From Ignavibacteriota bacterium (GTDB lineage: Bacteria > Bacteroidota > Ignavibacteria > Ignavibacteriales > Melioribacteraceae): 64,000 bases of DNA. A program made the position numbers and the translations under genes. This document shows, one piece after another, positions 52,550 to 60,761 of the stretch. Numbering within the stretch: the stretch's first letter is position 1; each line of letters starts with the position of its first letter. The stretch lies in assembly GCA_013112585.1 (NCBI GenBank), contig JABFGH010000002.1, positions 222,356 to 286,355 of the forward strand, read 5' to 3'. The notes under the pieces are model-generated. The model searched no databases and was not told where the DNA came from. It saw only the letters and a program-made list of their open reading frames with translations.

Positions 52550-54022
52550 ATGACTGAAGAAAATAACCTGAATATTGATAATACCTTTTCAATTATTGTG
52601 AGAGTTGAGAGCGGTAATTCTGCCGGAGAAGAATTTATTTTAGAGAGACCATTCCGAATCGGTCGCGATGAGGAATGTGAAGTAATGCTCACCGACGGAA
52701 TTGTCAGCCGCAGTCACGTTGAAATTTATTGGTTGAATGATAAATGGTGGCTTGCAGATTTAGAGAGCGCAAATGGAACCTTCGTCAATAATAAAATTAT
52801 TGATAAAGTTGAACTGGAAGATGGTCTGCAAGTTCAGCTTGGTGAAAATGGACCCCGCCTAAGTTTTAGTTTAAAACAAAAATCAATTAATCAATCAAGT
52901 AAAACTCCAAATGATAAATCTGTATCGGGCTACATAGATCATTACTTTGATAATCGTCCCGCCGGTGAAGTAGGCGAACATACAATGATGATTCGCCAGG
53001 CTTATGAAGTTGTAAAAAAAAAGCATTCATCCAAATATATTTACGCTATAATCGGCATCGCTGTTGTCGCTGTTTTAATTGGTGCTTATGCAATTTATCA
53101 GCATATAAATACAAGCAAACAGTTAGAGCTTGCTGAAGCAATATTTTATGACATGAAATCTATCGAATTGGAAATTTCGAGATTAAATGAAGCGCTAACT
53201 AAAACCGGTGATAAAGAATTAATAGCAAGTGTTAATCAGTTAAAAAGCACGCGCAAAGAAATGGAAAAGAAGTATGATGAATACATCAACATTCTTGATA
53301 TTTACGACATGGATGAGGAAGAACAAATTATTGTAAACATGGCGCGTAATTTTGGAGAGTGTGAATTAAATATTCCTGAAAGTTTTATTGATGAAGTAAA
53401 AGTTTACATAGAAAAGTGGAAGTCAAGTACAAGATTAAAAACAGCAATTGAGCGTGCAAAGAAAAATGGGTACGAAAAAATTATTGCAGAGAAGATGTTA
53501 GCCGAACAGCTTCCGCCCCATTTCTATTACCTGGCTTTACAAGAGAGCAATTTTATTAAAGATATTGTTGGACCTCAAACACGATACGGTTACGCAAAAG
53601 GAATTTGGCAGTTCATTCCTAAAACAGCAATTAAATATGGATTAAGATTAGGACCAATGGTGAAGCTCAAAAAGTATGATCCGCGGGATGATAGATTTAA
53701 ATTTGAAAAAGCAACAGCGGCTGCGGCAAAATATTTAAGCGATATTTACAACACTGAAGCACAGGCATCGGGACTTTTAGTTATGGCTTCGTACAATTGG
53801 GGTGAGCATAATGTACGCGACTTAATTCTAAAAATGCCCGGCAACCCGAAGGATAGAAATTTTTGGAAGCTGCTTTCCGCCTATAAAAATAAAATACCGG
53901 ATGAAACTTACAATTATGTATTCTATATATTTTCGGCAGCGGTAATAGGAGAAAACCCTAAGCTATTCGGCTTCGATTTTGACAACCCGCTTAGCGATGC
54001 AATAAGTGAAATGAATAACTAG
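52550..54022 (+). CDS. FHA-TM-lytic transglycosylase fusion protein
   Basis: The 490-residue protein has a cytoplasmic N-terminal FHA domain (about 12-105) with FRIGRDEECEVMLTD, VSRSHVEI and SANGTFVNN; one transmembrane helix (about 163-183); a coiled-coil-like segment (about 190-240); and a C-terminal SLT/MltE-like transglycosylase domain (about 310-490). The catalytic Glu is likely Glu332 in LALQESNF, followed by GYAKGIWQFIPKTAIKYGL and MASYNWGE. The layout lets a cytoplasmic phospho-Thr signal reach a periplasmic peptidoglycan-cutting domain. It probably opens the wall for TssJLM assembly, by analogy with lytic enzymes used by other T6SSs. Confidence 0.87.
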   Translation: MTEENNLNIDNTFSIIVRVESGNSAGEEFILERPFRIGRDEECEVMLTDGIVSRSHVEIYWLNDKWWLADLESANGTFVNNKIIDKVELEDGLQVQLGENGPRLSFSLKQKSINQSSKTPNDKSVSGYIDHYFDNRPAGEVGEHTMMIRQAYEVVKKKHSSKYIYAIIGIAVVAVLIGAYAIYQHINTSKQLELAEAIFYDMKSIELEISRLNEALTKTGDKELIASVNQLKSTRKEMEKKYDEYINILDIYDMDEEEQIIVNMARNFGECELNIPESFIDEVKVYIEKWKSSTRLKTAIERAKKNGYEKIIAEKMLAEQLPPHFYYLALQESNFIKDIVGPQTRYGYAKGIWQFIPKTAIKYGLRLGPMVKLKKYDPRDDRFKFEKATAAAAKYLSDIYNTEAQASGLLVMASYNWGEHNVRDLILKMPGNPKDRNFWKLLSAYKNKIPDETYNYVFYIFSAAVIGENPKLFGFDFDNPLSDAISEMNN

Positions 54023-54051
54023 TCAACGACTCGTAATGACAAATCAAAAAT

Positions 54052-54573
54052 GTAATTGCGAATACCGATATTATTTTATCGGGATGAAGCAATCTCAATC
54101 ATTAATATTAGATGTGAGATTACTTCTTCGTCAAAAAACGACTCATCGTAATGACAGATTATAATTGAATCAATTAAAAAGGCTTTAATACTGTCATTGC
54201 GAATACCGATGTTTTTTTATCGGGATGAAGCAATCTCAATCATTAATATTAGATGTGAGATTACTTCTTCGTCAAAAAACGACTCATCGTAATGACAGAT
54301 TATAATTGAATTAATTAAAAAGGCTTTAATACTGTCATTGCGAATACCGATGTTATTTATCGGGATGAAGCAATCTCAATCATTAAATTAGATGTGAGAT
54401 TACTTCTTCGTCAAAAAACGACTCATCGTAATGACAGATTATAATTGAATCAATTAAAAAGGCTTTAATACTGTCATTGCGAATACCGATATTATTTTAT
54501 CGGGATGAAGCAATCTCAATCATTAAATTAGATGTGAGATACTTCTTCGTCAAAAACGACTTATTGTAATGAC
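54052..54573. repeat. Tandem array of about 3.7 units, 139-141-bp period
   Basis: Units start at 54052, 54193, 54334 and 54473. Each unit has a GTCATTGCGAATACCGAT ... ATCGGGATGAAGCAATCTC hairpin, an AT-rich spacer, and an inverted GTGAGATTACTTCTTCG ... CATCGTAATGACAG arm, so each unit is a dyad of about 100 bp with a tail of about 40 nt. The last copy is truncated and diverged. A half-copy precedes the first at 54027-54040. It fills most of the 629-nt gap before the PP2C gene. Confidence 0.85.
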
Positions 54574-54651
54574 AGGTTATGATAGAGTATAGAATGATTC
54601 ACAAATACAATCGAGAGACTTTGTTAAATCTTCTAAAAGGAAATTATCCAT

Positions 54652-56559
54652 TTGAGAATTAATTATTACGGTAATAGCGATAAAGGAATGGTGCGCGAGG
54701 AGAATCAGGATTGCTTCGGCAAGTTTCCTGTGGACTCAAACGATTTAAATAATCCGCAAGGGTTATTATTTATTGTTGCAGATGGTATGGGCGGACATGC
54801 TAAAGGAAAGGATGCCAGTAATTTAGCCGTTGATGCTATTCAGCAAATTTATTTTGAGGACTCAAATAAATCAATTGCCGATAGAATTAAACTTGCATTC
54901 CAAACGGCAAATACAAAAATATTTAACCGCTATTTGGGTAATCAGCAATTTCAAAAAATGGGCACCACCGCTTCGGCAATTATTCTTCATCAAAAAAAGG
55001 CAACAATTGCTCATGTTGGTGATAGCCGTATTTACCGGGTCTATCAAGGAAAAATTGAGCAGTTAACAAGTGACCACACACTTGTAAATGAAATGCAGAA
55101 AAAGGGAATTATTAATAAGGAAGAAGCAAAGCAGCATCCCAACAAATCAGTTTTAAACCGTGCAATTGGAATTGAGGAAAATGTTGAAATAGATATTATT
55201 AAAAACATTGTACTTCATCCTGGAAATATATTTGTTTTATGTACAGACGGGCTTGCCAAAGTTACTGCAGAAGAAATAAATAAAATAGCTTCCGAAAACA
55301 CTCCGGAAATTGCAACAAGCATTTTAATTAATATGGCAAATGAAAGGGGAGGCAAAGATAACGTTACAGTTCAAGTAATAAAGCTTGAAGAGGAGGAGGT
55401 TGTTAAGCCGGCTAATGTTTACGAGGCTGAAAAAGTTGTAAATAAAAAATGGATGAAATACTTACTGATAATTTTTTCCTTAACCGCATTAATAATATTA
55501 GGAGTTTTATTTTTTGATGATATAACTGGAATATTTAAATCATCTGAAAAACTTGTTGTAATCCAAGAGCAAAGTTCTAATACTAAAACCACCGAAGAAA
55601 ACTCTGATAATAATTCTGAGTTAGGGAAAATGCTTGCCGAAGCCGAGCGGTATTTTAGCAAGTCCGATTTTGAAAATTCTGCTTCAACCTATAAAGCGAT
55701 TTTAAAAGATTATCCGATGCATCTTTCATCATTGAACGGGCTTTACAACATAGCACAAAAGTATATTGAGAAAGGTAATAACGAAAAACGCTTAGGTAAA
55801 TTATATGAAGCTCTGGAATACTATCGTAAAGCACAGCAGCTTCAACCGGAAGACCGGAATATTGAGAATTTGATTGAGACATGCAGAAGTTCACTTATTG
55901 CAGAATCAAACAAACCAAAAGTTGAGGAAGTGAAAGAGAAAAAAATTGTAGATACAAAAAAACCGGAAGTAAAACCGATAAAAAAAGCTGAAGAAAAAAA
56001 GACCGCACCGGTAAATCCGAAATATAATTTGCCTAAAAATTCATTTTGGAATCTTGAAGATTTACTGCGGGAAGATTTTAGCTTAAATGGAAACGATATT
56101 AGTTTCAAAGCAAATTCGAGATCAAAAAAAGTTGTTAATACTTATGTACTGAAAGATGTAGTTGTAAGTGTTAAAGCAAAATTCAAAAATATTTCTTCAG
56201 GCAGCGCAGGTATTATCATTGGCTACAATTGGAATAAAATAACAAGTGTAGAAAAATATTTTCTCTTTTCTGTTGAACCGCAAAAAAGATTTATACTTGA
56301 CGAAGTAACAGACGGAAGCAAGAAAGAGATTCTTTCAATTCCTTATGATTCTGAGACTATGACAAACACTGATACCTATAATTTAAGTGCAAAATATTTG
56401 GGCGCATGGATAATGATTTATAACAGCGATAAGTTGTTAAAGGCATATTATAACGATTCATTTATCCTTGGTAAAATCGGTTTGTATGCCGGTACAAATA
56501 CAGATGTTGAATTCACTAATTTTAATATTGCTCCCGCAGTTGATAATTTAAAAGAATAA
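54652..56559 (+). CDS. PP2C-type Ser/Thr phosphatase with periplasmic TPR and glucanase-like regions (PppA-like)
   Basis: The 635-residue protein has an N-terminal PP2C domain (about 1-245) with all metal-binding motifs: REENQD, VADGMGGHA, HVGDSRIYR, SDHTLVNEM, CTDGLAKV and GGKDNVTV. A transmembrane helix lies at about 267-288. The periplasmic part holds TPR units (about 322-412), a Lys/Glu/Pro linker, and a jelly-roll-like C-terminal domain (about 465-630; VVVSVKAKFKNIS, SAGIIIGYNW, AWIMIYNSDKLLKAYYNDS) resembling LamG/glucanase-type folds. The start is TTG at 54652 with AAAAGG upstream. It lies 24 nt before the second kinase and should reverse its phosphorylation. Confidence 0.9.
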   Translation: MRINYYGNSDKGMVREENQDCFGKFPVDSNDLNNPQGLLFIVADGMGGHAKGKDASNLAVDAIQQIYFEDSNKSIADRIKLAFQTANTKIFNRYLGNQQFQKMGTTASAIILHQKKATIAHVGDSRIYRVYQGKIEQLTSDHTLVNEMQKKGIINKEEAKQHPNKSVLNRAIGIEENVEIDIIKNIVLHPGNIFVLCTDGLAKVTAEEINKIASENTPEIATSILINMANERGGKDNVTVQVIKLEEEEVVKPANVYEAEKVVNKKWMKYLLIIFSLTALIILGVLFFDDITGIFKSSEKLVVIQEQSSNTKTTEENSDNNSELGKMLAEAERYFSKSDFENSASTYKAILKDYPMHLSSLNGLYNIAQKYIEKGNNEKRLGKLYEALEYYRKAQQLQPEDRNIENLIETCRSSLIAESNKPKVEEVKEKKIVDTKKPEVKPIKKAEEKKTAPVNPKYNLPKNSFWNLEDLLREDFSLNGNDISFKANSRSKKVVNTYVLKDVVVSVKAKFKNISSGSAGIIIGYNWNKITSVEKYFLFSVEPQKRFILDEVTDGSKKEILSIPYDSETMTNTDTYNLSAKYLGAWIMIYNSDKLLKAYYNDSFILGKIGLYAGTNTDVEFTNFNIAPAVDNLKE

Positions 56560-56583
56560 AAATTTAATCCTGAGTTACAATCG

Positions 56584-58677
56584 ATGAAATCACTTATTGG
56601 TCAAACTATTGACAACTACCATATCCTGGAAATTCTTGGTCAAGGCGGAATGGGAGTAGTTTATAAGGCTGAAGACAAAGCATTGGAAAAGGAAGTGGCA
56701 ATTAAAGTTATTGATCCTTTTCTTGCGCGTGATGAAGGCTTTTTGCGCAGATTTAAAACCGAAGCAAAAGCGATGGCAAAATTGACTAATCCTAATATTG
56801 TTACCGTACATGCTTTGCGCGAAACTGAATTTGGATTTTTTATGGTGATGGAGTTTGTTGATTCTAAAACTTTATCTGAATGGGTTAAGGAGGGAGAAGC
56901 CTTTTCATTAGATGAAACTCTTGCAATTGCTAAACAGCTTCTTGGTGCAGTCGGTTATGCCCACAATGCAGGTGTAATTCATAGGGATATAAAACCGAGC
57001 AATATACTTGTAAGCAAGGCAGGTAAGGTAAAAATAATGGATTTCGGACTCGCGAAGGTTATGAAAAAGCATAGTCCGGAAAGTACTGTTACGCATATGC
57101 GTGCAGGCACATTATATTATATGTCGCCGGAGCAGGTGAAGGGATTAAAAAATGTTGACGTACGAAGTGATATTTATTCTGTTGGAATGACAATTTATGA
57201 AATGCTTGCCGGAAGAAGACCTTTTGAAAAAACCGATACTGAATTCACAATTCAAAAACAGATTGTTGATGGTAAAATTCCTTCGCCGGTTAAGTTTAAT
57301 TCAAATATTCCAAAACCACTTGCAAAAATAATTTTAAAATCAATCTCACAAGATCCTTCAAAGCGTTATCAAAAAGCAGAAGAAATGCTTGCTGCTATTC
57401 AAGAATATGAACAGGGGAAAAAACCGAAAACTAAAACTGATGATTCAGTTGGCACTGCATCTACAGGCAATAATAAAAAACTTATATACGGCGCTGCCGG
57501 ATTATCGATATTCATTTTAATAATTCTATTGTTTTCATTTGGAGTATTCAGCTCAGATGGAACTGTTGAACCGGGCTATCTTAACATTAAAACCAATCCT
57601 CCTAATGCTGCAATTTCTGTTAATCAAAAAGCTATAGGGCAAAGTCCGGTTGTAGAATTAGAGTTACAAGCCGGGAAAACACAAATTGAAATTCAGAAGG
57701 AAGGGTACTTATCATTTGATACAAGTATTGTAGTTGAGAATGATGAAGAATACTCACTGATTTTTAATTTAGAAAAAGAGGCAGAAGAAATAATAGCAGA
57801 GATTCCTGATGATAATAAAGCGATTGAGTTTGGTAGAATTAAAATTAATAGCAGCCCCAACGGTTCAACTGTTTATCTAAACGGAAAGCGTGTTGGTGAA
57901 ACACCTTTCGAAGATAATAATTTGAAAACCGGTCGATACAATATTATTATTCGGAATGCGGATCATATAGATTATAAGCGGACAGTTAATATTACTAATG
58001 ATAAATTAACTCCAATAAGCGCAACATTACTTCCTGCGGGTAAGGTATCCTTAAAATCAAAACCAAGCGGTTCTATTGTTTATCTAAATGGTAATAGAAT
58101 AGGAACAACACCTATTAGTAATAAATCTCTTAGAGAAAGCAGATACCAGTTGAAATTTACAAAAGAGGGTTATAAAGATTTGGATACTACAATTAATGTA
58201 ATCCACAAGGAGCGCACTAACTTAACAGCAGCACTAAATTTATCCACCGGCTTATTTAAAATTTTAGTGCGTCCTTACGGGTCAGTTTATATAAACAATA
58301 AAAAAATCAGCGAGAATTCGATTGCACAAATCACAGAAGAATTAACAGTTGGTAAGTATGGAATAAGAGCCGTTCATCCCACATTAGGCAGTTGGGAAAA
58401 ACAAATTGAAATTACCGATGGAAAAACAAATGAATTTGTTGTTGATTTTAATCGTGAATATGAAGTAATTGTGACATCAACTCCGATTAATGCGCAAATT
58501 AAAATAGATGGAAAATTATCGGGCAAATATACACCAAAGTTAATAAAACTAAGAATGGGTAATCACTCAATTGGAGTTGAAAAAGAAGGTTTTGCTTTAA
58601 TGGGCAGTGAAAAGAAAATTATTATTGAGAAAGATATTAAAGAAACCCCGATTCACTTTGACTTAAAAAAGAACTAG
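56584..58677 (+). CDS. PpkA-like Ser/Thr protein kinase with periplasmic PEGA repeats (copy 2)
   Basis: The 697-residue protein has an intact kinase domain: Gly loop GQGGMGVV (19-26), Lys41, HRD 133-135 in VIHRDIKPSN, DFG 153-155, and AGTLYYMSPEQVKGLKNVD. A transmembrane helix lies at about 298-321. The periplasmic part has several PEGA repeats (GYLNIKTNPPNAAISVN; IKINSSPNGSTVYLNGKRVGETP; VSLKSKPSGSIVYLNGNRIGTTP; EVIVTSTPINAQIKIDGK). It is a close paralogue of the kinase at 44012 but has a longer periplasmic part. It pairs with the PP2C gene 24 nt upstream. Confidence 0.93.
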   Translation: MKSLIGQTIDNYHILEILGQGGMGVVYKAEDKALEKEVAIKVIDPFLARDEGFLRRFKTEAKAMAKLTNPNIVTVHALRETEFGFFMVMEFVDSKTLSEWVKEGEAFSLDETLAIAKQLLGAVGYAHNAGVIHRDIKPSNILVSKAGKVKIMDFGLAKVMKKHSPESTVTHMRAGTLYYMSPEQVKGLKNVDVRSDIYSVGMTIYEMLAGRRPFEKTDTEFTIQKQIVDGKIPSPVKFNSNIPKPLAKIILKSISQDPSKRYQKAEEMLAAIQEYEQGKKPKTKTDDSVGTASTGNNKKLIYGAAGLSIFILIILLFSFGVFSSDGTVEPGYLNIKTNPPNAAISVNQKAIGQSPVVELELQAGKTQIEIQKEGYLSFDTSIVVENDEEYSLIFNLEKEAEEIIAEIPDDNKAIEFGRIKINSSPNGSTVYLNGKRVGETPFEDNNLKTGRYNIIIRNADHIDYKRTVNITNDKLTPISATLLPAGKVSLKSKPSGSIVYLNGNRIGTTPISNKSLRESRYQLKFTKEGYKDLDTTINVIHKERTNLTAALNLSTGLFKILVRPYGSVYINNKKISENSIAQITEELTVGKYGIRAVHPTLGSWEKQIEITDGKTNEFVVDFNREYEVIVTSTPINAQIKIDGKLSGKYTPKLIKLRMGNHSIGVEKEGFALMGSEKKIIIEKDIKETPIHFDLKKN

Positions 58678-58748
58678 AAACTTGTATAATATTTTCAGAT
58701 TGAAATTAAATAAATATTTCTGTCATTAAATTATTTATGGAGGAATTT

Positions 58749-59360
58749 ATGCTCCATCAAATTGAAAAAATCTCAAACATAGGGTTTGTAGGAATCCTGG
58801 TAATGCTATTGGTATTGACTCCTGTGGGTGAGAATTTCGGAACTATATTTGCCCAGTCGCAAAATGAATGCGAAGAGGAGTTAAAAACTGCCCAAAAGAA
58901 AATGGAGACAGGCAAGTTTGATGAGGCAATTGAACTTATTACTCAGTGCCTTAACAAAGATAGTATAAGTAACGAAACTAAAAAGCAAGCTTATCGATTA
59001 TTAGGTTTAACCTACATAGCGAAAGATTATTTAGGCGAAGCCCGGAGCGCTGTAAGCAAACTTTTAGATGTTGTTCCAAATTATCAGCCCGATCCCGACC
59101 AAGACCCGCCTTCATTTGTAGATATAGTTGAAGAACAAATTGCCGAAAGATCACAACCGATTAAACAAACAGATACACAAACATTTGCTTCAGAAGAAGA
59201 AAAAAGTGAAGAAAGTGATAAAAGTATTTGGTGGTGGATTGGCGGAGGAGCGGTTGTTGCTTTAGTTGCAGTAATAGTATTGGCTGCCGGCGGCGGAGAT
59301 GATAATGGCGGCGGTGACCCTCCGGCTGCATCATTACCTGATCCTCCCGACTTACCGTAA
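58749..59360 (+). CDS. Exported TPR protein with C-terminal membrane anchor
   Basis: I place the start at ATG 58749 because GGAGG lies 5 nt before it; an in-frame ATG at 58737 contains that ribosome site. The product of about 203 residues has a signal peptide (ending FAQS), a TPR-like module (about 30-110) with KFDEAIELITQCLNKD and DQDPPSFVDIV, a linker, a C-terminal transmembrane helix (WWWIGGGAVVALVAVIVLA), and a Gly/Asp/Pro tail. The TPR module matches that at 45910. It follows kinase copy 2, repeating the kinase-TPR order seen at 44.0-46.9 kb. Confidence 0.75.
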   Translation: MLHQIEKISNIGFVGILVMLLVLTPVGENFGTIFAQSQNECEEELKTAQKKMETGKFDEAIELITQCLNKDSISNETKKQAYRLLGLTYIAKDYLGEARSAVSKLLDVVPNYQPDPDQDPPSFVDIVEEQIAERSQPIKQTDTQTFASEEEKSEESDKSIWWWIGGGAVVALVAVIVLAAGGGDDNGGGDPPAASLPDPPDLP

Positions 59361-59422
59361 TATTTTTAAAATATATGAAATTGAAATCAAATAAATTATT
59401 AATAATTAAAGGAGTATAAACT

Positions 59423-60682
59423 ATGAAACAAATAATATTCAATTTGTTTTGTATAGTTTTAGCCCTGGCAATAATTCCAACTCTCGTAAATGCACAGGCG
59501 CCTCAACTAATTAACTATCAGGGTAACTTAATTGAAAACGGTACACCTGTTAACGGAGCGGTTGATATTACATTTTCAGTATTTGATGTTGCAACTGCCG
59601 GTACAAGTTTATGGACAGAAACACAATCCGGAGTAAATGTTGCGAATGGTGTTTTTCAAGTTTTACTTGGTAGTGCAACAGCCTTTCCGCCAAACTTGTT
59701 CACAGTCGACGGAGAGAGGTATCTTGAAGTAAGTGTTGGAGGAACAGCTCTTACACCCAGATATCAATTTACAAGTACTGCGTATGCACTTTCCGCTCAG
59801 ATGGCAGAAGAAGTTAAACCCGGTGAGGTTGTCACAAGTTTAAATAATCTTGAGGATGATATTACACTTGCAGCCGGATCAAATGTTAACATAACAGAAG
59901 CGGGTAATATAATTACAATTTCATCAACCGGAGGAACCGGGGGCGGAGATATTACAGCAGTTGCCGCCGGAGATGGTTTAACCGGAGGAGGAGATACAGG
60001 CGATGTGACGCTTGATGTTGGTGCCGGAACAGGTATTAATGTTGCTGCAAATGCTGTTTCATTGAACACTACATTTACAGATGGAAGATATATTAATACT
60101 AATGAACCAAATTCAGTATCATCTGCAATGATACAAGATGGACAAGTTGGAAATGATGATATTGCGGAAGATGCTGTATCTGCCAATAAAATAATTGATG
60201 AGCCTGGTTTAGCATATGGACACACCGCAGGGAGTTCCATATCATTAACCGATACAGAGCATACAGATTTAGTTACTGTAACAATTTCCATCCCTCAATC
60301 GGGTTATATTCTTCTCACCGGCAGAGGCATGGTAGAGCTTAGTGGTACTACGTTGGTAAATGGAATACGGATGCAAATTGATACTACTGCAGCAGGTGGG
60401 GATCAACAAGGCATATATTCGTATGTTCTATTTAACGAATATGCAAGTGAAAGCGGACATTATTTCGATTGCAGCGCCCAAAGGACATATATTGTAGATG
60501 GACCTGCTGAATATACATTTCGTTTGGAAGCAAGAAAATTTGGAACAAATGGAACAGCTCGTATTTATTGGCCAGTACTAACAGCTCAGTATTTTCCAAC
60601 TGCCTATGGTAATGTTGTAGTTACATCATCAAATTCACCAAGTTCAGCAGGCGATCCAAATGCAGTTAAACCGACTCAATAA
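59423..60682 (+). CDS. Secreted beta-rich structural protein (hypothetical)
   Basis: The 419-residue protein has a signal peptide (about 1-21, ending VNAQA), a domain starting QAPQLINYQGNLIENGTPVNGAVDITFSVFD (about 22-125) common in exported Bacteroidota-type proteins, a Gly/Asp-rich repeat region (about 145-205; GGGDITAVAAGDGLTGGGDTGDVTLDVGAGTGI) of the kind seen in fibre- and tail-like proteins, and a C1q-like beta-sandwich at the C-terminus (about 270-400). A strong AAAGGAG site precedes the ATG. No type IX sorting tail is visible. Likely a surface fibre or adhesin; function not assigned. Confidence 0.7.
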   Translation: MKQIIFNLFCIVLALAIIPTLVNAQAPQLINYQGNLIENGTPVNGAVDITFSVFDVATAGTSLWTETQSGVNVANGVFQVLLGSATAFPPNLFTVDGERYLEVSVGGTALTPRYQFTSTAYALSAQMAEEVKPGEVVTSLNNLEDDITLAAGSNVNITEAGNIITISSTGGTGGGDITAVAAGDGLTGGGDTGDVTLDVGAGTGINVAANAVSLNTTFTDGRYINTNEPNSVSSAMIQDGQVGNDDIAEDAVSANKIIDEPGLAYGHTAGSSISLTDTEHTDLVTVTISIPQSGYILLTGRGMVELSGTTLVNGIRMQIDTTAAGGDQQGIYSYVLFNEYASESGHYFDCSAQRTYIVDGPAEYTFRLEARKFGTNGTARIYWPVLTAQYFPTAYGNVVVTSSNSPSSAGDPNAVKPTQ

Positions 60683-60761
60683 AAATGTTAATTAGATATA
60701 GATAGAATGATTTAGAAATGTTTTGAGCGACGAAAAATAAAAATTAATAAAGGAGAATAAA

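Noticed and set aside
54052..54573. Possible CRISPR array
   Set aside because: The whole 140-bp unit repeats with no unique spacers, and no cas genes are present.
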